From positions 1,181,001 to 1,245,000 of the forward strand of contig NZ_CP136422.1 in assembly GCF_034355335.1 (NCBI RefSeq): 64,000 nt of DNA, written 5' to 3'. The DNA is from Blautia coccoides. Its GTDB lineage: Bacteria > Bacillota > Clostridia > Lachnospirales > Lachnospiraceae. Under the pieces are notes generated by a model that was given only the letters and a program-made list of their open reading frames with translations, was not told the origin of the DNA and searched no databases. Shown here in pieces: positions 8,686 through 16,447 of the stretch. Position 1 is the first letter of the stretch. Every line of letters begins with the position of its first letter. A program made the translations under genes and the position numbers.

Positions 8686-9606
8686 ATGGAGAAAGAATTG
8701 GAATTTTTACGGGAACAGGGTGTGGACAGCGGACTTATTGACGGAGTAGAGGAATTCCGGTCAAAATATGATGTGGCGGAGGAGGCTAAAGGGCGTGTCA
8801 TCTGTCCGGATATGCCGTTTTATGGCAGAGAAGTTCTGGAAATGGGAATCGCGGCCCTTTTGGAAGGGGAGAACCTGCTTCTGACAGGCCCTAAAGCTAC
8901 AGGGAAAAATATGCTGGCGGAGAATCTGGCCTGGATCTTCGGCCGGCCGGTATACAATGTTTCTTTTCATGTAAATACCAACAGCGGTGATCTGATCGGT
9001 ACAGACACATTTGTCAATAACGAGGTGGAACTGCGCAAAGGCAGTATATACCGGTGCGCAGAGTTCGGTGGTTTTGGAGTTCTGGATGAAATCAATATGG
9101 CGAAGAATGATGCGGTTTCTGTTCTTCATGCCTCCCTGGATTACAGGCGCTGCATTGACGTGCCAGGATATGATAAGATCGATCTGCACGACGCGGCGCG
9201 GTTTATCGGAACGATGAATTACGGGTATGCAGGCACCAAAGAACTGAATGAGGCTTTGGTTTCCCGTTTCCTTGTGATCGACATGCCGCCGCAGAACGAG
9301 GAGACCCTGGAGTATATATTCCGGAGAAAATTCCCGGAGATAAAAGAAAACGCTCTGAGACAGTGGATCGGGCTTTTCATGGACCTGCAGACAAAGGCAG
9401 GAAACAGCGAGATTACCACAAAATCCCTTGACCTGCGTGGAATGCTGGGAGCCTTGAAGGCAGTTTCCTGTGGGCTTTCTCCTGCTCTGGCTGTCCGTAT
9501 GGGTGTGGTCAACAAGTGTTTTGATGTGTTTGAAAAAGAGATCGTTCAGGATGTGGTCATGACAAGAATTCCGGAATCCTGGACTACAGGGGATGTATTT
9601 CAATGA
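8686..9606 (+). CDS. MoxR/NorQ-type AAA+ ATPase
   Basis: MoxR-class ATPases act as chaperones that activate or insert cofactors into client complexes, usually with a VWA-domain partner. The 306-residue product has a Walker A at LLLTGPKATGKN (about residues 65-77), Walker B GFGVLDEINMAK (about 126-137), sensor 1 in FIGTMNYGYAG, and an arginine-finger-like LNEALVSRFLVIDM. The pre-sensor insert is typical of the NorQ/CbbQ branch. The ATG at 8686 is chosen over TTG 8680 because GAGAGG lies eight bases upstream. Its stop overlaps the start of the VWA gene (ATGA), so the two are translationally coupled. The client is unknown. Confidence 0.9.
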   Translation: MEKELEFLREQGVDSGLIDGVEEFRSKYDVAEEAKGRVICPDMPFYGREVLEMGIAALLEGENLLLTGPKATGKNMLAENLAWIFGRPVYNVSFHVNTNSGDLIGTDTFVNNEVELRKGSIYRCAEFGGFGVLDEINMAKNDAVSVLHASLDYRRCIDVPGYDKIDLHDAARFIGTMNYGYAGTKELNEALVSRFLVIDMPPQNEETLEYIFRRKFPEIKENALRQWIGLFMDLQTKAGNSEITTKSLDLRGMLGALKAVSCGLSPALAVRMGVVNKCFDVFEKEIVQDVVMTRIPESWTTGDVFQ

Positions 9607-11384
9607 GAGAAGAATTTGAGCTGGAGCTGGAAAACAGGATCCGCAACCTGATGTGGACAGTAAGCGGAGATTATACACTGGATGTGAAACCGGATCTTGA
9701 GAGCTTTCGCCGTTCCAGGTATATTGCGCTCTATGACGGTATCAAACAGGGGGCTTTTGCCCGTTATTTTGACCGGGAAGAGCTTTCCCTGTATCTGGTC
9801 AAGAAGATATACCTCCATGCTTCAGAGGGGGAACTGATCAGCCTTGCGCAGCTTTGTATTGAGTGGGCAGTCTGTGATCGGATCATGGCGGAAAGAGAAG
9901 GTGTAGGGGAAATCAGGAGAAAAGCTTTTGAGGATACCTTGGAGCTGGATTTTTCCCAATTGGTAGAATATGAGGCAGGCCGGTTAAAAATATCACTTTT
10001 CAAGGAGGCATTGAACGGAGAAGAGCCGGCCACTGACAGACTGCGGGGGTTCATGGAGAGGGTGTATGAGCTGAAACATGCCGCGGATACCATGGAAGTC
10101 ATACGGACTGTGGATTTTCTTTATAATGAGATCGTGGATCCGCAGTTTGAAAAGCAGCATGGTTCCCTGGAGCGTGTGCTGGCGGTTACTCTGGAGGAAC
10201 TGACAGAGTTCTCCTGGAAGGATTATCTGGATGAGGAGGCTCTGGAGGAAACCTTTTCTGCCTATCTTGACAAGGTGACAGAGAGCATGACCAACCTGGA
10301 TATGATGGAACAGGAAAAGCAACAGGAGAAAGAAGAGGACGGAGAAGAGGAGACTGCCAACAGGAAAAAGGTGCTGGTAGTGGATGAAAAGGCTCTGGAG
10401 CGTATGTACAGCTATGTACAGAGAAATTATGGAAAGACTTATCTGACAGAACCCGAGGAAAAACGTCTGAATTATTTATTGTGCAGGGGAATTCACGGGG
10501 ACTGCAGCCTGTATTTCACAGAGGGCGTTTTAAAGAATCCGGTACTTCGCAATTATCAGTATGAATATGCCAAAAAACAGAAAGACAAGAATTTATACGC
10601 TTACCATAACAATCACAGAATGGTGAAAAATAATATCTGGACGCTGACAGATATGCTGAAAAAGGCCTTTACTATGCGTGATGAGACGGATGAAGTGCTG
10701 TCAGACAGGGGGAAGATCATTCCCTCCCGGCTGTGGAGGGTAAGTAGGACAAATGACGCAAAAATCTTTGTCCGGGAGCTGAAGCAGGACAACAGTGACT
10801 TTGTGGTGGATGTGCTTATAGATGCCAGCGGGTCACAGAGGAGCAGACAGGGGCAGGTTGCTATGCAGGCTTATATTTTGAGTGAGGCGCTGAGTAATGT
10901 GAATATACCCCACAGGGTGATGAGCTTTTGTACTTTCTGGGATTATACGATCATGCACCGTTTTCGCGGTTATGAGGATGACAGAAGCGCAAACAATAAT
11001 ATCTTTGAATATATCACATCCTCTAACAACAGGGATGGACTTGCCCTGAAAGCCGCAGGCCATGAACTGCTGAATCGGGATGAGGAACATAAGGTTCTGA
11101 TCGTATTAAGTGACGGGCGTCCCTATGATGTGATACTGAACCGGCCCAATGCCAGGAATCCACAGCCTTATCAAGGGAAATACGCCATATCAGATACGGC
11201 TTTTGAGGTGAGAAGACTGAGAAACCAGGGGGTGTGCGTTCTCGGTGTATTTGCCGGGGAGGAGAAAGATCTGCCGGCGGAGAAGAAAATTTTCGGAAAA
11301 GATTTTGCCTATATCCATAATGTAAATGGATTTTCAAAAGTGGTGGGGCGGTATTTGATACGGCAGTTGGAAAAAGAGGAATAA
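9603..11384 (+). CDS. VWA-domain protein, partner of the MoxR-type ATPase
   Basis: The 593-residue product has an N-terminal helical region of about 400 residues, with an acidic low-complexity stretch near residues 235-255 (EQEKQQEKEEDGEEE), and a C-terminal von Willebrand factor A domain from about residue 405. The metal-binding motif DASGS is intact (VDVLIDASGSQRSRQGQ), followed by VLIVLSDGRPYD as the later acidic position. The arrangement matches NorD/CobT-like partners of MoxR ATPases. It overlaps the ATPase gene by four bases. No oxidoreductase or chelatase client is adjacent, so the target of the pair is open. Confidence 0.88.
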   Translation: MREEFELELENRIRNLMWTVSGDYTLDVKPDLESFRRSRYIALYDGIKQGAFARYFDREELSLYLVKKIYLHASEGELISLAQLCIEWAVCDRIMAEREGVGEIRRKAFEDTLELDFSQLVEYEAGRLKISLFKEALNGEEPATDRLRGFMERVYELKHAADTMEVIRTVDFLYNEIVDPQFEKQHGSLERVLAVTLEELTEFSWKDYLDEEALEETFSAYLDKVTESMTNLDMMEQEKQQEKEEDGEEETANRKKVLVVDEKALERMYSYVQRNYGKTYLTEPEEKRLNYLLCRGIHGDCSLYFTEGVLKNPVLRNYQYEYAKKQKDKNLYAYHNNHRMVKNNIWTLTDMLKKAFTMRDETDEVLSDRGKIIPSRLWRVSRTNDAKIFVRELKQDNSDFVVDVLIDASGSQRSRQGQVAMQAYILSEALSNVNIPHRVMSFCTFWDYTIMHRFRGYEDDRSANNNIFEYITSSNNRDGLALKAAGHELLNRDEEHKVLIVLSDGRPYDVILNRPNARNPQPYQGKYAISDTAFEVRRLRNQGVCVLGVFAGEEKDLPAEKKIFGKDFAYIHNVNGFSKVVGRYLIRQLEKEE

Positions 11385-11385
11385 G

Positions 11386-11431
11386 GTGGCGGCAGAGGCC
11401 TTCGTGTTACGGAGGAATCTGCCGTTGTTTC
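11386..11431 (+). terminator. Probable terminator after the ATPase/VWA operon
   Basis: CGGCAGA (from about 11389) pairs with TCTGCCG near 11418-11424, with an inner CTTCGT/ACGGAG stem, followed by TTGTTTC. The T-run is imperfect, so confidence is moderate. Confidence 0.55.
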
Positions 11432-11462
11432 ATTGTAATAGGAAGGTTCTCTGTTCTTTTTA

Positions 11463-11491
11463 TGGACGCGGACAGGTTTACCGGATATAAT
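11463..11491 (+). promoter_or_regulatory. Putative promoter of the rRNA methyltransferase gene
   Basis: TGGACG (11463-11468) and a perfect TATAAT (11486-11491) are 17 bases apart. The -35 matches the consensus at four of six positions. Confidence 0.5.
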
Positions 11492-11506
11492 AAATGAAAG
11501 GCGGCA

Positions 11507-11560
11507 TAGGTGTGAAACGCTGTTTAGGTGTGAAACGCTGTTTGGGTGTGAAATGATGTT
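11507..11560 (+). repeat. Three tandem 18-base repeats in the leader
   Basis: TAGGTGTGAAACGCTGTT occurs twice exactly (11507-11524, 11525-11542), with a third diverged copy TGGGTGTGAAATGATGTT (11543-11560). It lies between the putative promoter and the methyltransferase start, so it would be in the 5' untranslated RNA. Confidence 0.85.
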
Positions 11561-11592
11561 TCAGAAGAGAGCAGATAGAAAGGTTGTTATAT

Positions 11593-12753
11593 ATGGAAAA
11601 CAAAATGGAAATAAAAAAATGTCCTGTGGTCAAGAAATGCGGAGGATGCAGCTGCAGAGGTGTTTCATATAAGGAGCATCTAGAAGGCAAGGAAAAGCAG
11701 GTAAGGAAGCTCTTAAAAGGAATTTGTAAAGTGGAGCCCATCGTGGGCATGGAGAATCCTTATCATTACAGGAATAAAGTACACGCTTCTTTTGCCCATC
11801 TCCGCGACGGAAGTGCGGTTTCCGGAAAGTATGCAGAGGGAACACACAGGGTGGTGCCTGTGGATGACTGTCTCATAGAAGATGAGAAAGCAGATGTTAT
11901 TGTAAAGGACATCCGAGGACTTTTGAAGTCTTTTAAGATTAAGATTTACAGCGAGGACAGCGGATATGGGCTTCTTCGGCACGTTATGGTGCGCAGGGGA
12001 TTTGCAAGCGGCGAGATCATGGTAGTCTTAGTAGCCGTTTCGCCTATTTTCCCATCAAAGAATAATTTTGTGAAGGCACTGAGAAAACTGCATCCTGAGA
12101 TCACAACGGTGATCCTGAATGTAAATGACAAGAGGACGAGCATGGTGCTGGGGGAAAGGAACATTACCATTTACGGAAAGGGATATATCGAGGATGAGCT
12201 GTGCGGCTGTACTTTCCGAATCTCACCCTCCTCTTTCTACCAGGTGAATCCTGTACAGACAGAAAAGCTGTATGGAAAGGCAGTAGAATTTGCAGGGCTG
12301 ACAGGAAAAGAGCGGGTGATCGACGCATACTGTGGTATCGGGACCATTGGCCTGATCGCCGCAAAACACGCAAAGGAAGTGATCGGCGTGGAATTAAATA
12401 AAGATGCGGTGCGTGATGCAGGTATCAATGCAAAGAGAAACGGCAGTAAAAATTTCAGGGCTTTTCAGGGGGATGCCGGAGCCTTTATGGTGCAGATGGC
12501 CTCGGAGGGAGAAAAGGCAGATGTGGTTTTTATGGACCCGCCCAGGGCTGGCAGTGATGAGGCTTTTCTGTCATCTGTAGTGAAGCTGGGACCAAAGAAG
12601 GTGGTGTACATTTCCTGTAATCCGGAGACACTGGCAAGAGATTTGAGGTATTTGGTTAAGAAGGGGTATGAGGCAGTGAGAGCTGTGCCTTATGATATGT
12701 TTGCTTGGACGGAGCATGTGGAGACCGCCGTGTTGCTGGTGCGGAAACCTTGA
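11593..12753 (+). CDS. rlmD: 23S rRNA (uracil-5-)-methyltransferase, RlmD/TrmA family
   Basis: The family methylates C5 of specific uridines in 23S rRNA using S-adenosylmethionine. The 386-residue product has an N-terminal iron-sulfur cysteine set C10, C16, C19 and C93 (CPVVKKCGGCSC; DDCLIED). SAM-binding follows as VIDAYCGIGTIGLIAAKHAK near residue 242, then FMDPPRAGSDE, and the catalytic cysteine lies in VVYISCNPETLARDL near residue 340. It lacks the N-terminal TRAM domain common in about 450-residue RlmD proteins. The ATG at 11593 follows AGAAAGG; an in-frame TTG at 11584 is less likely. The exact uridine target is inferred from family only. Confidence 0.88.
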   Translation: MENKMEIKKCPVVKKCGGCSCRGVSYKEHLEGKEKQVRKLLKGICKVEPIVGMENPYHYRNKVHASFAHLRDGSAVSGKYAEGTHRVVPVDDCLIEDEKADVIVKDIRGLLKSFKIKIYSEDSGYGLLRHVMVRRGFASGEIMVVLVAVSPIFPSKNNFVKALRKLHPEITTVILNVNDKRTSMVLGERNITIYGKGYIEDELCGCTFRISPSSFYQVNPVQTEKLYGKAVEFAGLTGKERVIDAYCGIGTIGLIAAKHAKEVIGVELNKDAVRDAGINAKRNGSKNFRAFQGDAGAFMVQMASEGEKADVVFMDPPRAGSDEAFLSSVVKLGPKKVVYISCNPETLARDLRYLVKKGYEAVRAVPYDMFAWTEHVETAVLLVRKP

Positions 12754-13056
12754 TTCCAGGCGGGTTTGAGGGATTATTTGGAGAAAATGGAGTTGTGTTT
12801 TTGTGGAGGGTAAGATGGATAAGTTTTCGTAGATAAGGGGACGGGGATAACGCCGGATAGTTTGAAAATGAGGGTTTTGTAGGGCAAAAGATACAATCCG
12901 GCAAAACCCCTACATTTTGGCAAAAGATATATTGCATGGAGAAAACTAAACTCTGTAACAGAACAATTATCAAGTCCTAATTGTATCATTATTGAACGGC
13001 TTTTGTTATAAACGGTTTATCTGAAATATTAATTTTCTACTAAGGAGAATATAGAT
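12754..13056. other. Intergenic boundary of the AT-rich island, with left bracketing repeat
   Basis: The composition changes here from about half G+C to strongly AT-rich. At 12869-12927 lies GAGGGTTTTG, then GGCAAAACC, ATTTT and CAAAAG in order; the same ordered blocks recur at 16237-16276 on the other side of the island. No gene is evident. A ribosome binding site AAGGAG for the next gene lies near 13041. Confidence 0.5.
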
Positions 13057-14040
13057 ATGAAAAGTAATATTTTATATCATTATTGTAGCAATGAAAAAGC
13101 ATATAATATCCTTAAAGGAAAAACTATTCGTTTATCTGATATTATAAAGAGTAATGATTCCTTTGAAATGAATATTTTGTTTCCGGAATTTTTTGACGAA
13201 TTGTTAAATATCTATAATAATTTTAACGGGTTTGATTATGAATTTTGTTATAATGAAAAAAGAGATAGTATTGCATGGCAGCATTTTGTAAAAGATATGG
13301 AGAAAGAGATTACAAAGTCGATTCAAAGCGGTAATATATCAACATATGTAGCTTGCTTTTCAGAAGAAGGGGACTTGTTAAGCCAATGGAGAGGATATGC
13401 TAATGATGCTCAAGGAGTTGCTCTAGGTTTTGATTTTACCATGTTAGAAAAATATGCACAGAATAGTAGTTTACTTAGGTTAGAAAAAGTAATCTATCTT
13501 TCACCAGAGGAACGAAAACAGTTAATTTATAACAGTGCCAAGGAGATTTTGTACATTATTAATACTGTGTTAAATGCAATAATGGAAGGGGATGTGATAA
13601 TCGAAGATGGGTTAGAATTTGGTAATTATATATTTGAAAATATACGCTTTAATATTCTGCAACAAATAAATGAAACCGTATGTTATAAAATGGACGGTTT
13701 TAAAGAAGAGTGCGAATGGCGATTGTATTTAGATAACCCGATTAATAAGGAAACAAATAAAGTAAAGTTAGTGAGAATGCTAGGAAATGATGAGCAATGG
13801 AATCAGGTAGCTTTAGAGTTTATAAATGAACGCTTGAATTTTCAGGTGACTTCAAAGAATATAGTCCCTTATTTAGAGGTTTCATTTAGTGAAATTGATA
13901 AGACAAATAAATTAATAAAAGAGATAATTGCTGGTCCCTGTAATCGGATTAGTGAAGTTGATATGAATTTATTTTTAAAAAAGTATAATATCGTGGAATG
14001 TGCTTTCCATTCATCACAAGTAAAATATGTAAGGCGTTAA
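13057..14040 (+). CDS. DUF2971 family protein
   Basis: The biochemical role of DUF2971 is not established. The 327-residue product shows the family blocks: an N-terminal LYHYCSNEKAYNILK (about residues 6-20), the central CFSEEGDLLSQWRGYANDAQ motif (about residues 104-123) followed by GVALGFDF, and FKEECEWRLYL near residue 225. No signal peptide or membrane span is visible, so it is probably cytosolic. The gene is much richer in A and T than the flanks (one 60-base sample near its start has about 25% G+C). It is 60 bases upstream of the DUF1016 nuclease gene on the same strand with no terminator between, suggesting one transcript. The AT-rich pair looks acquired by transfer. Confidence 0.85.
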   Translation: MKSNILYHYCSNEKAYNILKGKTIRLSDIIKSNDSFEMNILFPEFFDELLNIYNNFNGFDYEFCYNEKRDSIAWQHFVKDMEKEITKSIQSGNISTYVACFSEEGDLLSQWRGYANDAQGVALGFDFTMLEKYAQNSSLLRLEKVIYLSPEERKQLIYNSAKEILYIINTVLNAIMEGDVIIEDGLEFGNYIFENIRFNILQQINETVCYKMDGFKEECEWRLYLDNPINKETNKVKLVRMLGNDEQWNQVALEFINERLNFQVTSKNIVPYLEVSFSEIDKTNKLIKEIIAGPCNRISEVDMNLFLKKYNIVECAFHSSQVKYVRR

Positions 14041-14100
14041 TAAGTGTAACATAACGAATTTGATATAAAAATTAAGAGCAATTGACTCCATGGAGGGGAT

Positions 14101-15108
14101 ATGGAACAACAATTTTATGAACAAATAAAACATATTCTTTCAGAAGCCAGAAACAAAGTATATCAAACTGCAAACTTTGCCATGGTGGAAGCATACTGGA
14201 ATATAGGGAAAAGTATCGTGGAACAGCAGGATGGCTATGAAAAAGCAGAATATGGGAGTAGATTAATAGCGGAATTATCCAAACAAATGACTATAGATTT
14301 TGGTAAAGGTTTCACACCGACTAATCTTAAATACATGAGACAGTTTTATCTGACATTTCCAAATAGTCACGCACTGCGTGACGAATTGAGTTGGACACAT
14401 TATCGCCTGCTTATGCGCGTGGAAAATGAAAATGCCCGTGAATTCTATACAGAAGAAGCAATAAAATCGAATTGGAGCACACGGCAGTTAGAAAGACAAA
14501 TTAATTCGTTCTTTTATGAAAGATTGTTGTCCAGCCAAAATAAAGAAAAAGTCTCAAGGGAGATTCAGAAATTGGAGTCCGCAAAAGTGCCAGAGGATAT
14601 TATTCGCGATCCATATGTATTAGAGTTTCTGGGATTAAATCCGAATGACGATTTTTATGAAAGCGATCTTGAAGGGGCATTGATAACGCATTTGCAAAAG
14701 TTTCTCTTAGAATTGGGGAGAGGATTTTCTTTTGTTGCCAGACAGAAGAGGATTACATTTGATGGCCGGCATTTCCGAATAGACCTTGTTTTTTATAATT
14801 ATATTTTGAAATGCTTTGTATTAATTGATTTAAAAATTGGGGATTTGACACATCAGGATTTAGGGCAGATGCAGATGTATGTACATTACTATGAACGTGA
14901 ATTGATGAATGAAGGAGATAATCCACCGATAGGAATTGTTCTTTGTGCGGATAAAAGTGAATCTGTAGTAAAGTATACCTTACCGGAAAATGAAACGCAT
15001 ATTTTTGCTTCTAAGTATAAGCTATATCTTCCAAGTGAAGAAGAGCTGTCACAGGAATTGCAAAGGGAGTACAGAGCATTGGAATATGATAAAGAAAAAT
15101 CAAATTAA
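14101..15108 (+). CDS. DUF1016/YhcG family PDDEXK nuclease-domain protein
   Basis: YhcG-like proteins combine an N-terminal DUF1016 helical domain with a C-terminal PDDEXK-type endonuclease domain, and are often found in accessory regions near restriction systems. The 335-residue product has the N-terminal part at about residues 8-150 (AYWNIGKSIVEQQ, LKYMRQFYLTFP, LSWTHYRLLMRVEN) and the nuclease from about 170. There RIDLVFYN then FVLIDLKIG (about residues 224-245) supply the D...(D/E)xK catalytic pattern, followed by GQMQMYVHYYE. DLK replaces the more common ELK. GGAGGGG precedes the ATG. It is likely cotranscribed with the upstream DUF2971 gene; a defence role for the pair is an inference. 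Confidence 0.88.
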   Translation: MEQQFYEQIKHILSEARNKVYQTANFAMVEAYWNIGKSIVEQQDGYEKAEYGSRLIAELSKQMTIDFGKGFTPTNLKYMRQFYLTFPNSHALRDELSWTHYRLLMRVENENAREFYTEEAIKSNWSTRQLERQINSFFYERLLSSQNKEKVSREIQKLESAKVPEDIIRDPYVLEFLGLNPNDDFYESDLEGALITHLQKFLLELGRGFSFVARQKRITFDGRHFRIDLVFYNYILKCFVLIDLKIGDLTHQDLGQMQMYVHYYERELMNEGDNPPIGIVLCADKSESVVKYTLPENETHIFASKYKLYLPSEEELSQELQREYRALEYDKEKSN

Positions 15109-15135
15109 CTTTACTTAAAGATAGTGTAATTTTTG

Positions 15136-15192
15136 TGGGAGGGGTAAATTAATTCATAAAGGGGTGATTTTCCTTCAAAAGGGGTAAGAGAG
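15136..15192 (+). repeat. Three short GGGGT(G/A)A repeats
   Basis: GAGGGGTAAATT, AAGGGGTGATTT and AAGGGGTAAGAG follow one another at spacings of about 24-26 bases in the gap after the nuclease gene. They could be protein-binding sites or degenerate repeats. No open frame of note covers them. Confidence 0.45.
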
Positions 15193-15248
15193 GGAGAATA
15201 ATCGAAGAAATCTACCCCACCATTATGTAATGAAAATATTTTTGCCAT

Positions 15249-15318
15249 GTAGTATAAAACCTCTGTCCCACCGCATGTGGAAACTGTCACGTTTCTCGTG
15301 CGGAAAGGTTGATACTAC
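15249..15318. ncRNA. Nested hairpin, candidate structured RNA
   Basis: Four helices nest in order across 70 bases: GTAGTAT with ATACTAC, ACC with GGT, CCGCA with TGCGG, and AAAC with GTTT, closing on a short loop TGTCAC. Internal bulges separate them. It stands in the 380-base gap between the nuclease gene and a small exported-protein gene. I do not recognise a known RNA family, and no T-run follows, so it is not a simple terminator. Confidence 0.4.
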
Positions 15319-15380
15319 GGGATAAAATGCTTAATATTGGACAAATTCGGTACCTAGGGCAGATGCCTGTCATTAGATTA

Positions 15381-15489
15381 CTTGAAACCGAAAAGTAGGT
15401 TGGAAAACGGTGCTTGTTATGGATGCATTAACTTAAGTATTCTAAACTGAACACAATGAGAAATCATAATTTGGTGCAAAGGAGAGTCA
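15381..15489 (+). repeat. Diverged upstream repeat, copy A
   Basis: This block (CTTGAAACCGAAAAGTAGGT, then TCTAAACTGAA nearer the gene) aligns through about 110 bases with copy B at 16331-16446, both ending at a small exported-protein gene. It includes CTTGTTATGGATGCATT, matched by CTTGTTATAGACGCATT in copy B. Confidence 0.7.
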
Positions 15490-15861
15490 ATGAAAAAGAA
15501 AAATGTAATAATATGTCTTATTACAGTGGTTATTGTGATGATAATTGTTTACTTATTAATTAGACCTAAAATATTAGGTAATATGAATCATAGTTATTCA
15601 GAACAGATAACTTCAAATTCTGAAATTTCATTTTCAGGAGAGGCAGGTGACAGAATAAAGTTTTTATTTAGTTGTAATATAAAACATGGTGATTTAGACT
15701 TAGTTTTACATGATTCAGATGGTAATGTGGTGTATCAATTAGATAAAGCAAAAGAATTAGAAACTTTTCATACATTGGACAATGCAGATATATATACATT
15801 AACAGCAAAACATAGAAACTTTATCGGAAAATATAAAATTAAAATTATTAAGGTTGATTAA
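15490..15861 (+). CDS. Small membrane-anchored extracytoplasmic protein, unknown
   Basis: I do not recognise a named family. The 123-residue product has a KKK start and one hydrophobic span (VIICLITVVIVMIIVYLLI, about residues 5-23) acting as a signal or anchor, then a hydrophilic domain of about 95 residues rich in beta-prone alternation. The segment GDLDLVLHDSDGNVVYQL resembles the beta-strand plus DGNV turn seen in small secreted Clostridial domains. AAGGAG lies just before the ATG. Composition is AT-rich like the preceding genes. Its upstream region is similar to that of the broken lipoprotein gene at 16448, so the two may be distant paralogues. Confidence 0.7.
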   Translation: MKKKNVIICLITVVIVMIIVYLLIRPKILGNMNHSYSEQITSNSEISFSGEAGDRIKFLFSCNIKHGDLDLVLHDSDGNVVYQLDKAKELETFHTLDNADIYTLTAKHRNFIGKYKIKIIKVD

Positions 15862-16426
15862 ATGGTTTTCGGAAATTAAATTCCAGTATATTAACTTGAA
15901 ACATTTTGATAAAATGCGGATATTGTTTAAGTAACTTTGTTGAGGCTTGTATTCAAGGTATCCGCAATTAGTAAATGATTATATTTATAATTATCGTGAA
16001 ATGTGGGAAGAGTAGAACCTTTCAATTCTGCCACCAGTGTCGCGGAATTGGAAGGGGGTAGTGTGAAAGAAATGATTCATATATAAGAATATAAAAATTT
16101 TGTAAACAGTATGATTCCAAAATCTCATAAGTCCAATAGGGATCTTTGAATTGTATTGAGATATCGGTAAAGGGATTTGTAATAGACGGAATAGTCATGG
16201 CTGGGAAAAATGGCTGATTTGAGGTAAATATTCAAAGAGGGTTTTGCCGCGTGGCAAAACCTTTATTTTTACCAAAAGTAAAAAGATTTGCCAAAACCTA
16301 TCCTCCGAAGTAAAAAGCGGACATCTGCATACCTGAAGCAGAAAAGCAGATTGAAAAACAGTTCTTGTTATAGACGCATTGCCTTACATATAGTAAACTG
16401 AATTTAGAGGGAAATCCCCAATTTAT
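15862..16426. other. Gene-poor stretch with several inverted repeats
   Basis: No credible gene is present. Visible structure includes GCGGATA near 15915 paired with TATCCGC near 15958, and CCTTTCAATTC (about 16018) paired with GAATTGGAAGG (about 16044). The terminator-like hairpin at 16238 and copy B of the upstream repeat follow. The sequence is AT-rich and has many stops in all frames. Confidence 0.5.
16237..16276 (+). terminator. Terminator-like hairpin, right bracketing repeat of the island
   Basis: GGTTTTGCC and GGCAAAACC form a nine-pair stem with a GCGT loop, followed by TTTATTTTT. The ordered blocks GAGGGTTTTG, GGCAAAACC, ATTTT and CAAAAG recur from the left side of the island near 12869-12927. 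Confidence 0.65.
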
Positions 16427-16446
16427 GTGGAAGGAAAAGTTGAAAA
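16331..16446 (+). repeat. Diverged upstream repeat, copy B
   Basis: It aligns with 15381-15489: ACCTGAAGCAGAAAAGCAGA, TCTTGTTATAGACGCATT and AGTAAACTGAA in the same order and spacing. It leads directly into the broken lipoprotein gene. Confidence 0.7.
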
Positions 16447-16447
16447 G

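Noticed and set aside
4755..16207. Shared word GGAATAGTCATGGC in the 4.7-kb array and near 16.19 kb
   Set aside because: A 14-base exact match between two places is expected by chance in a window of this size, and the flanks do not align.
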